From: an uncultured Gemmatimonadota bacterium
Lineage (GTDB): Bacteria; Gemmatimonadota; Gemmatimonadetes; Gemmatimonadales; Gemmatimonadaceae
Direction: 5' to 3'
Length of the DNA: 6,598 nucleotides
Assembly: GCA_946478895.1 (NCBI GenBank)
Contig: CAMLDY010000126.1
Span: 1-6,598 of the forward strand
Below, piece after piece: positions 1 through 5,137 of the stretch. Numbering within the stretch: position 1 is the first letter of the stretch; each line of letters starts with the position of its first letter. Both the position numbers and the translations under genes were made by a program. A model generated the notes under the pieces. It ran no database searches and was not told the DNA's origin. It worked only from the letters and a program-made list of their open reading frames with translations.

Positions 1-42
1 GTCTCGCCGGTGGCGCGCGACGTCTCGCCGGTGGCGCGCGAG
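1..42 (+). repeat. 21-bp direct tandem repeat, two copies, in frame
   Basis: Bases 1-21 and 22-42 match at 20 of 21 positions and encode VSPVARD then VSPVARE. Because 21 is a multiple of three, copy-number change keeps the frame. The array starts at the window edge, so more copies may lie upstream. Confidence 0.85.
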
Positions 43-1530
43 GACAGCGGCGGCAGAGAGTCCATTGAGGCGGGCGCGGAATCGGCGCCCGAATCGGTGA
101 CGGAGCAGGCTGGATCCACCGGGACCGACGCTGCTCCGCCTGAGGGTCTCGAGCGACACTATCCGGTCGAGACTTCAGACGAAGCGCCGCCGCCGCCGCC
201 GGAAGCCGAGATCGAAATCGGACTTGGTGCGGAAGGTTTGGAGAGTCGTGTCGAGCCGACGGGAAAAATCGGCGCCGAAGATTTGCGCTCGCTCGCAAAG
301 ACGCCGGCTCAGCCGATGGGCACCGAAGGCTTGCGTGGTACGGAGCCCGCGGAAAAAGTCCCCGTGGGCACCGAAGGATTGAAGGGAGCGCCCCCGCCGG
401 CTCCGCTCGCCGGCGCCACCGGCACGCGCTCCGACGACGAAGAAGCGCTGGACACCTGGACGCCTCCGCCGGGCGCGACGGTGCACGAGCGCAAGGAAGA
501 CCGGATGTTCTCCGGACCGGCGCCCGAGCCATTCGTCAACGAGACGATGGCGCAGCTCTACCTGCAGCAGGGATACAGACAGCTAGCGCTCAGAGTTTAC
601 TACCAGCTCGCTGAGGCGCGTCCCGGCGATCAGGCGCTCAAGGATCGGATCGCCCAGATCGAGGCCGAGGATCGGGCCGCGCACCCAGAGACAGCGGCCG
701 TCCACCGAGTGCAACCGGAACCCCCGCCAGTCGAAGCCGCCTCACCGCAACCGGCGCCCATCGAGCGACCGCACCGCGACGCGGCGCCGCCGCGCAAGGA
801 GTCCACGGCTCCGCAGCAGATGGAATCGAAACGCGAGCCGGCACCAGTTGAAACTCCGAAACCGCCCGCACCGCGAGCTCCTTCCATCGAGGCTCCAACG
901 CCGGAACGCAGCGCAGAGTCCGAGGAAGCGCCACGGTTCGATCGCACGCCGGTCGATTCTCCGCCGCCGCCGCCGCCGCTGGCGCCCCCGCCCGCTCCGC
1001 CCCGCGAGCGCGAGTCGATCGAATCGCCTGTTCGCGACGAGCCTCGCGCTGAACGAGTAGACATCGCCCCCCGACAGCCGTCGATCCGCGAATTCTTTGC
1101 AACCCTCGGCAGACGACGGCCACCGCGGACGGCGCCGCAAAGCACGGCGGGGAACTCAACGGCGGGATACGGCAACACCGCGCAGAGCTCAACCTACGGC
1201 GCGAGCTCAGCGCCACCGGCGCCAGCGCCGCGTCCCACGAATACCGGTGCAGCACCCGCCGCATCGCAGCCGAGCGTGCCGATGGGCGGCGCGCCGACAA
1301 GCGCCTCGCTCGACGCAGTGTTTGCCGGCGCCACCGTGAACCCTGCCGACAGCCGTGCTGCGTCGCGCCTCGCCGGCGCGTTCAGCGGAACTTCCGGCAC
1401 ATCGCGGCCGACGCCTCCGACACCGCCAATGCCGACGCCGCGCATGAATCAGCGCATTCCCGCCGCGCAGGAATCCGAGGAAGACGTCGCCAAATTCAGG
1501 GCCTGGCTCGACGGGCTGACCGGCGAGTGA
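1..1530 (+). CDS. Proline-rich, largely disordered protein with a TPR-like patch (5' end outside or at window edge)
   Basis: The function is not recognised. The reading frame is open at base 1. The first start inside the window is GTG at 10, which lies in a 21-bp tandem repeat, so the true start is probably upstream; numbering here counts from GTG 10 (506 codons). Residues 1-170 are acidic, Pro/Glu/Ala-rich and low complexity, with four GxE(G/D)L motifs at about 73, 88, 104 and 120. Residues about 177-218 form two helices resembling one tetratricopeptide unit (NETMAQLYLQQGYRQLALRV, then a second helix with ARPGDQALKDRI). A long Pro/Ala/Arg linker follows, including a six-proline run near 318-323. 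Short ordered-looking islands follow: SIREFFATLGRRRPPR (358-373), SLDAVFAG onward (433-460), and an acidic C-terminus ending FRAWLDGLTGE. No signal peptide or membrane segment is seen. Islands in a disordered chain suggest a cytoplasmic scaffold or adaptor, which is inference. The stop overlaps the aroQ start by 4 nt. Confidence 0.8.
   Translation, partial: VSPVARDVSPVAREDSGGRESIEAGAESAPESVTEQAGSTGTDAAPPEGLERHYPVETSDEAPPPPPEAEIEIGLGAEGLESRVEPTGKIGAEDLRSLAKTPAQPMGTEGLRGTEPAEKVPVGTEGLKGAPPPAPLAGATGTRSDDEEALDTWTPPPGATVHERKEDRMFSGPAPEPFVNETMAQLYLQQGYRQLALRVYYQLAEARPGDQALKDRIAQIEAEDRAAHPETAAVHRVQPEPPPVEAASPQPAPIERPHRDAAPPRKESTAPQQMESKREPAPVETPKPPAPRAPSIEAPTPERSAESEEAPRFDRTPVDSPPPPPPLAPPPAPPRERESIESPVRDEPRAERVDIAPRQPSIREFFATLGRRRPPRTAPQSTAGNSTAGYGNTAQSSTYGASSAPPAPAPRPTNTGAAPAASQPSVPMGGAPTSASLDAVFAGATVNPADSRAASRLAGAFSGTSGTSRPTPPTPPMPTPRMNQRIPAAQESEEDVAKFRAWLDGLTGE
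226..387 (+). repeat. Four in-frame GxE(G/D)L motif repeats, period 15-16 codons
   Basis: Seven-residue units start at bases 226, 271, 319 and 367 and read GAEGLES, GAEDLRS, GTEGLRG and GTEGLKG. Spacings are 45, 48 and 48 nt. The last two share a 13-nt identical stretch at DNA level (317-329 and 365-377), which points to duplication. A weaker EGLE copy lies near base 142, about two periods earlier. The pattern looks like repeated short linear motifs in a disordered region; the binding partner is unknown. Confidence 0.7.
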
Positions 1531-1973
1531 AGATCGCCGTCATCAATGGCCCCAATCTCAATCTCCTTGGCACTCGCGAGCCTGAGTTGTACGGGACCGA
1601 AACGCTCGCCGACATCGAGTCGCGACTCTTGAGGGTCGCGAAGGAGCTGGGCGCCGAGCTGACTTTCTCGCAGCACAACGGCGAGGGCGAGATCGTCGAC
1701 GCCGTGCAGGCGCTGCGCGGACGTGTCGATGGCGCGGTGGTGAACGCCGCCGCGTACACCCACACGAGCCTCGCGATTCGCGATGCGCTGGTCGGAGTGC
1801 GGGTGCCGTTCGTCGAGCTCCACATCACCAACATCTATTCGCGCGAGCCCGAGCGGCGGCACTCCACGCTCGCCGAAGCGGCGCTGGCAGTGATCTGTGG
1901 ATTCGGCACCTACGGCTACGAGCTCGCATTGCGTGGTCTCGTCAGAAAGCTCCAGTCCACCGTCAATGCCTGA
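1527..1973 (+). CDS. aroQ: 3-dehydroquinate dehydratase, type II
   Basis: This cytoplasmic enzyme converts 3-dehydroquinate to 3-dehydroshikimate, the third step of the shikimate pathway to aromatic amino acids. The 148-residue length is normal for the dodecameric type II family. Visible family motifs are NGPNLNLLGTREP at 7-19, the likely catalytic tyrosine Y22, QHNGEGEIVD at 49-58 (family form QSNxEGELID), NAAAYTHTS at 73-81, ELHITN at 97-102 with the likely catalytic histidine H99, and RRHS at 110-113. The GTG start at 1527 places MKIAVINGPN at the expected N-terminus and overlaps the previous stop in a GTGA arrangement. Only a weak purine stretch precedes it, so translational coupling is likely (inference). 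The 3' end overlaps pepP by 8 nt. All key residues are present and nothing suggests decay. Confidence 0.97.
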   Translation: MKIAVINGPNLNLLGTREPELYGTETLADIESRLLRVAKELGAELTFSQHNGEGEIVDAVQALRGRVDGAVVNAAAYTHTSLAIRDALVGVRVPFVELHITNIYSREPERRHSTLAEAALAVICGFGTYGYELALRGLVRKLQSTVNA

Positions 1974-3054
1974 CCGCCGTCCCGCGCGGATCGCCGCGCT
2001 GCGCGAATCGCTCACCGCCGCGCACATCGACGCACTGGTGCTCACCAGTCTTCCCAACGTGCGCTATCTGACCGGGTTCTCCGGGTCGAGCGCGCTGGTG
2101 CTCGTGACTCAGCGCGATCTGCACTTCATCACCGACTTCCGCTACGACACCCAGGTGCGCGACGAAGTCGGCGACATCGCGAGCGTGCGCATCGAGCAGC
2201 AGAGCCTCTGGTCCGGTCTGTGGAATCTGGGTTCGACTCTGAGCGGCATCGAGGTCGTCGGATTCGAGTCGGCGCATCTGCTGCACCGCGATTTCCAGCG
2301 TCTGCTGACCGAAGGCGCTCGCTGGCAGTGGCGGCCGCAGGTGAACCTGGTCGAAGCTTTGCGCGAATCGAAGGATCCCGACGAAGTGGCGTTGATCAGA
2401 CACGCCGGCAAGATCGCCATCGCCGCGCTGACCAAGACGCTCAGGGAAATCCGGCCGGGGATGACGGAGCTGGGCGTCGCCGGAATTCTCGAGCACGCGC
2501 TCCGCGACGAGGGCTGCGAGGAGTTCCCGTTTTCGGCGATCGTGGCGTCGGGCCCGCGCGCGGCGCTGCCACACGCGCGCGCGTCGTCGCGGGTGATCGA
2601 AAAAGGAGATCTGCTGCTTCTCGACTTCGGCGCGCAGTACAAAGGCTATTGCTCGGACGTTACGCGTACCGTCGTGATCGGCCGTGCGTCGACGCAGCAG
2701 CGCGAGATCTACGAGATCGTGCGCCACGCGAACGCGGTCGCCTCCGCGTCGGTACGGGCCGGCATGAAGGGCCAGGAGGCCGACGGACTGGCGCGGCGCT
2801 ACATCGAGGATCGCGGCTACGGCGACGCTTTCGGCCACAGCCTCGGTCACGGGCTAGGCCTCGAGGTTCACGAGGCGCCCCGTCTGGCCAAGACAGTGGA
2901 GGCTCCGCTCGGTCGGGATGCGGTCGTAACCATCGAGCCCGGCATCTATCAGCCCGGCTGGGGCGGCGTCCGGATCGAGGACGATGTCTATCTGTCATCC
3001 ACCGGCCCCGAGATTCTCACTGACTTTACGCGCGATCTGGTGGAGGTGGGATGA
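1966..3054 (+). CDS. pepP: Xaa-Pro aminopeptidase (peptidase family M24B)
   Basis: This dinuclear-metal aminopeptidase removes N-terminal residues preceding proline. Residues about 5-130 form the creatinase/prolidase N-terminal domain (NVRYLTGFSGSSALVLVT at 31-48) and about 140-360 the pita-bread M24 catalytic domain. All five metal ligands are visible: D220 (LLLLDFGA), D231 (CSDVTRT), H295 (HSLGHGLG), E324 (VTIEPGIY) and E338 (GVRIEDD). The conserved H203 (ALPHARAS) and H302 (EVHEAP) are also present. ATG 1966 gives 362 residues, typical of the short bacterial form; an in-frame start at 1897 would put 23 non-family residues inside aroQ and is rejected. No Shine-Dalgarno site is seen and the start overlaps aroQ by 8 nt, suggesting coupled translation. 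The symbol is used in the broad sense; ypdF or papA naming would be equally possible. Confidence 0.93.
   Translation: MPDRRPARIAALRESLTAAHIDALVLTSLPNVRYLTGFSGSSALVLVTQRDLHFITDFRYDTQVRDEVGDIASVRIEQQSLWSGLWNLGSTLSGIEVVGFESAHLLHRDFQRLLTEGARWQWRPQVNLVEALRESKDPDEVALIRHAGKIAIAALTKTLREIRPGMTELGVAGILEHALRDEGCEEFPFSAIVASGPRAALPHARASSRVIEKGDLLLLDFGAQYKGYCSDVTRTVVIGRASTQQREIYEIVRHANAVASASVRAGMKGQEADGLARRYIEDRGYGDAFGHSLGHGLGLEVHEAPRLAKTVEAPLGRDAVVTIEPGIYQPGWGGVRIEDDVYLSSTGPEILTDFTRDLVEVG
3042..3046 (+). promoter_or_regulatory. Strong Shine-Dalgarno-like GGAGG inside the 3' end of pepP
   Basis: GGAGG at 3042-3046, read as GGAGGTGGG through 3050, lies four bases before an ATG at 3051. It is one of only two strong ribosome-binding matches I see in the window, yet the ATG it serves belongs to no recognised gene. 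It may drive a 32-codon ORF leading into accB, or be the remnant of a lost gene's start. Confidence 0.45.
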
Positions 3055-3149
3055 AGCCGACGGTCAAAACGCTTCGAGCGTCCCGCGTCCCGGTTCCCGC
3101 TTCCCGCCTTCGCGGTTTTCGCACCCCCCATCCCTCATTCTGCTTATGA
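3051..3149 (+). CDS. Possible 32-residue bridging ORF between pepP and accB
   Basis: This is a small ORF of unknown status. Its ATG overlaps the pepP stop as ATGA (3051-3054) and its TGA overlaps the accB start, again as ATGA (3146-3149). A GGAGG sits four bases upstream, whereas accB itself has no Shine-Dalgarno site. The product is short, basic and proline-rich (MKPTVKTLRASRVPVPASRL, then 12 more residues ending PSFCL). Its middle is encoded by a heptamer repeat, so the peptide itself is unlikely to be a conserved functional protein. The plausible role, by inference, is to carry ribosomes from pepP to the accB start. It could equally be a chance open frame. Confidence 0.3.
   Translation: MKPTVKTLRASRVPVPASRLRGFRTPHPSFCL
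3081..3108 (-). repeat. Heptanucleotide tandem repeat (4 copies) with G-quadruplex motif on minus strand
   Basis: On the plus strand, four TCCCGNN units start at 3081, 3088, 3095 and 3102 (TCCCGCG, TCCCGGT, TCCCGCT, TCCCGCC). A decayed fifth, TTCGCGG, may follow at 3109. On the minus strand this gives four GGG tracts separated by exactly four bases each, which is a canonical intramolecular G-quadruplex pattern. It lies in the gap between pepP and accB. Confidence 0.75.
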
Positions 3150-3646
3150 TCGACCTCCGCTACGTAAAAAAGCTCGTGGAAATGCTGGACGAGTCGAGTG
3201 TCGATTCGATCGAGATCTCGTCCGACAAGGGGATGAAGATCCGGATTTCCAAGACGCCGCAGCAGCGCGGGGCAGTGCAGATGGCCGCGCCGATGACGAT
3301 GCCCGCCCTGCTGCCGCCGGCGGCGGTTCCGGCCCCCGTGCAGGCCCCGGAATCGGGGGCGGCGGGCGCAGATGTGCCCAAAACCGAGGCAGCGAAGTCT
3401 AAGTATCTGGAGGTCAAGTCGCCGATGGTCGGGACGTACTACGGTGCGCCCGAGCCGGGAGCGAAACCCTACATCGCCGTTGGTGACCGCATCAGCAAAG
3501 GCCAGATACTCTGCATCATCGAAGCGATGAAAATCATGAACGAGATCGAGTCCGAGTTCGACGGAGTGGTGAAGGAGATCAACGCCCAGAACGCTCACCC
3601 CGTCGAGTACGGCCAGGTCCTATTCCGTATTGATCCGAATGGCTGA
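3146..3646 (+). CDS. accB: Acetyl-CoA carboxylase biotin carboxyl carrier protein
   Basis: AccB carries the biotin that AccC carboxylates and the carboxyltransferase then uses to make malonyl-CoA for fatty-acid synthesis. The protein is 166 residues, within the usual range. The N-terminal helix and strand (IDLRYVKKLVEMLDESSVDS at 2-21, then IEISSDKGMKIRIS) match the family start. Residues about 38-85 form the usual Pro/Ala-rich flexible linker. Residues about 88-166 are the biotinyl domain, with SPMVGTYY, the AccB-specific thumb (APEPGAKPYI) and the biotinylation motif EAMKIMNEI, where K129 is the modified lysine. ATG 3146 is the first start in this frame in the gap; the codons between it and the pepP stop contain no ATG, GTG or TTG. 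No Shine-Dalgarno site precedes it. accC is not the next gene, since pilT and a repeat-bearing spacer intervene. Confidence 0.97.
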   Translation: MIDLRYVKKLVEMLDESSVDSIEISSDKGMKIRISKTPQQRGAVQMAAPMTMPALLPPAAVPAPVQAPESGAAGADVPKTEAAKSKYLEVKSPMVGTYYGAPEPGAKPYIAVGDRISKGQILCIIEAMKIMNEIESEFDGVVKEINAQNAHPVEYGQVLFRIDPNG

Positions 3647-4826
3647 AAAACTGAATCCGCCGGCGCCTAAACCAGCTCCGCTGACGCCTTCAACCTCGTC
3701 TCACGCCGGATCCTTCGACTACAAGTCGGTGCTCCAGCACATGATCCAGGCGAACGCATCCGACCTCCATCTCAAGGTCGGCCGTCCGCCGACGCTCCGC
3801 GTCGATGGGCACATGACCGCGCTGGAGATGCCGGCGCTCAAGCAGGAAGATCTGCGCAGCCTCGCCGAGCAGATCATGGCGCCGAAGAACATCAAGGAGT
3901 TCTCGGAGCAGAAGGAGTCGGACTTTGCGCTGGCGGTCCCGGGCATTGGCCGATTCCGCGTCAACGCCTACCAGCAGCGCGGCACGATCGCCTACGCGCT
4001 GCGTACCGTTCCGTTTCAGGCCAAGACCATCGCCGAGCTCAATCTTCCAGAGGTCTGCGAGCGGATCGCGCTGATGCCGCGCGGATTGATTCTGGTGACT
4101 GGAATCACCGGTTCCGGAAAATCGACGGCGCTGGCATCGATGCTCCACTACATCAATCAGAACCGCCAGGCGAACATCATCACCATCGAAGATCCGATCG
4201 AGTTCCTGCACCGCGACATCAAGAGCAGCATCAACCAGCGCGAGGTCGGCACCGACACCAACAGCTTCGCCCAGGCGCTCAGGCGCGTGTTGCGTCAGGA
4301 CCCCGACATTCTGCTGGTCGGTGAGATTCGAGATCTCGACACCCTGGACACGGCGCTCAAGGCCGCGGAGACGGGTCACCTGGTTTTCTCGACGCTCCAC
4401 ACCACAGACGCGACCCAGACCATCAACCGCATCCTGTCGTTCTACCCGCCCCACCAGCAGACCGAAGTGCGCTACATGCTCTCGACCGCGCTGCGCGCGA
4501 TCATCTCGCTGCGCCTCGTGCGTCGCGCCGACAAGAAGGGGCGCGTTCCCGCCGCGGAGATTCTCGTGAATACGGAAGCGGTGCGCGACCAGATGCGCGA
4601 CATGTCCAAGGCGATGAGCATCCCGCAGCTGATCAAGGAAGGCGCGGTACCCTACGGCATGCAGAGCTTCGACCAGTCGCTGATGAACTGGTACCACAAG
4701 GGCGTGATCTCGTACGACGACGCTCTCGCGGCGGCGACCAATCCCGCCGAGTTCTCATTGCGCGCCCAGGGCATCGCGGCAAGCTCCGACACATCATGGG
4801 ACACCGTCAAGCAGGAAGTCACCTGA
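3639..4826 (+). CDS. pilT: Type IV pilus retraction ATPase PilT (PilT/PilU family)
   Basis: This hexameric cytoplasmic ATPase drives pilus retraction and twitching motility. From ATG 3639 it has 395 residues, slightly longer than typical PilT because of a Pro-rich leader (about 5-25). Family features are ASDLHLKVGRPPTLRVDG (40-57), Walker A GITGSGKST (155-163), Asp box ITIEDPIEF (181-189), Walker B DPDILLVGEIRD (221-232, with E229), and the His boxes ETGH (244-247) and STLHTT (251-256). The AIRNLIREGK-like motif of PilT appears as SIPQLIKEGAVPYG, followed by MQSFDQSL (near 362). There is no tetracysteine zinc motif, which argues against PilB or GspE. PilU is an alternative. The start overlaps accB by 8 nt; TTG at 3630 would add three residues. 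No other pilus gene is visible here. A hairpin follows the stop. Confidence 0.92.
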   Translation: MAEKLNPPAPKPAPLTPSTSSHAGSFDYKSVLQHMIQANASDLHLKVGRPPTLRVDGHMTALEMPALKQEDLRSLAEQIMAPKNIKEFSEQKESDFALAVPGIGRFRVNAYQQRGTIAYALRTVPFQAKTIAELNLPEVCERIALMPRGLILVTGITGSGKSTALASMLHYINQNRQANIITIEDPIEFLHRDIKSSINQREVGTDTNSFAQALRRVLRQDPDILLVGEIRDLDTLDTALKAAETGHLVFSTLHTTDATQTINRILSFYPPHQQTEVRYMLSTALRAIISLRLVRRADKKGRVPAAEILVNTEAVRDQMRDMSKAMSIPQLIKEGAVPYGMQSFDQSLMNWYHKGVISYDDALAAATNPAEFSLRAQGIAASSDTSWDTVKQEVT

Positions 4827-4829
4827 CCT

Positions 4830-4853
4830 GAGGCCTTCGGATTCCGAGACCTC
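4830..4853 (+). terminator. Hairpin immediately after pilT, possible 3' end of the transcript
   Basis: Bases 4830-4840 pair with 4844-4853 around an ATT loop. There are about nine pairs, with one C/A mismatch (4834/4849) and one bulged T (4837). The hairpin begins three bases after the pilT stop. No T tract follows, so it is not a classical intrinsic terminator. It could be a stability or processing hairpin, or a GC-rich terminator variant. Confidence 0.35.
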
Positions 4854-4864
4854 TGCGCTGTCGG

Positions 4865-4900
4865 CTGGCATCCAGAGTCCTAAAGGTGGCAGGTGGGAGA
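4865..4900 (+). repeat. Left arm of the inverted repeat
   Basis: This 36-bp arm includes AGTCCTAAAGGTGGCAGGTG, then GGAGA (4876-4900), which is repeated perfectly in reverse complement at 5006-5030. Its GG runs (GGTGGCAGGTGGG, 4885-4897) could also form a two-tier G-quadruplex. Confidence 0.85.
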
Positions 4901-5005
4901 CATGGTCAGAGGCGCAGTGAGTCGGCTTGTCCGGCGCGTTCTATAGTGGCGTGACGCAGCGAGAAGGCGAGTAGAACAACTGCTACCAGCGCATCTCTGT
5001 GCACC

Positions 5006-5041
5006 TCTCCCACCTGCCACCTTTAGGACTAGGGGTGCCAG
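5006..5041 (-). repeat. Right arm of the inverted repeat
   Basis: This is the reverse-complement copy of 4865-4900, with three mismatches confined to the outer 11 bases. The concentration of changes at the outer end suggests that the inner 25 bp are either constrained or the conserved core of a repeat family. Confidence 0.85.
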
Positions 5042-5137
5042 TGAGCGAGTAGGTTCCAGAATCCGCTCCAATTAGCTTTCGTACCAACTCTTTGAGCACA
5101 TAGCGTCCAGGGATTCGATTGCACCCATTGATCGTCC
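5042..5137 (+). promoter_or_regulatory. Leader region upstream of accC; no confident promoter
   Basis: After the inverted-repeat element, 96 bases precede accC. The stretch is less GC-rich than the genes. A TTGAGC at 5092-5097 resembles a -35 box, but the base 17 nt further on shows no good -10 (TCGATT). A promoter here is plausible because accC is cut off from accB and pilT by the element, but the sequence does not prove it. No Shine-Dalgarno site precedes the accC GTG. Confidence 0.25.

Larger units (their letters stand above)
4865..5041. mobile_element. Small non-coding element with 36-bp inverted repeats (MITE-like or palindromic intergenic repeat)
   Basis: Arms 4865-4900 and 5006-5041 are reverse complements at 33 of 36 positions. 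The inner 25 bp (4876-4900 and 5006-5030) are perfect. They enclose a 105-bp core with a nested six-base inverted repeat (GTTCTA at 4938, TAGAAC at 4972). No credible coding frame fills the core. Each arm contains two near-identical heptamers, GGTGGCA and GGTGGGA. The total of 177 bp, long terminal inverted repeats and no transposase fit a miniature inverted-repeat transposable element; a BIME/REP-like element is the alternative. I found no convincing target-site duplication. As RNA it would form a long stem that could block read-through or protect ends. Confidence 0.6.

Noticed and set aside
638..1300. 220-codon minus-strand frame and other frames within the proline-rich gene
   Set aside because: Low-complexity Arg/Ala/Gly translations arise from CCG/GCG-rich coding sequence on the other strand. 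The plus-strand frame has the TPR-like patch and couples into aroQ.
1897..1965. Upstream in-frame start for pepP
   Set aside because: It would add 23 Ser-rich residues lying within aroQ. The family N-terminus begins right after ATG 1966.
1963..2850. 295-codon minus-strand open frame opposite pepP
   Set aside because: No domain is recognisable, the composition is shadow-like, and it fully overlaps the intact M24B gene.
2984..3145. Longer start for accB inside pepP
   Set aside because: The added residues would be out-of-frame pepP and heptamer-repeat sequence. The AccB family begins at MIDLRYVKKL.
3690..4697. 335-codon minus-strand open frame opposite pilT
   Set aside because: No domain or motif is recognisable; the intact pilT frame explains the sequence.
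4901..5005. Core of the inverted-repeat element as a CRISPR spacer, tRNA or small RNA gene
   Set aside because: There are only two repeats and they are inverted, no cloverleaf can be drawn, and no promoter/terminator pair supports an RNA gene.
4880..5071. 63-codon minus-strand open frame across the inverted-repeat element
   Set aside because: It spans both arms and the core of a repeat element and has a low-complexity Arg/Ser-rich translation with no ribosome-binding site that I can see.
5092..5120. Sigma-70-type promoter for accC (TTGAGC, 17-nt spacer)
   Set aside because: The -10 position is a poor match, so it is mentioned only as a possibility in the leader region.
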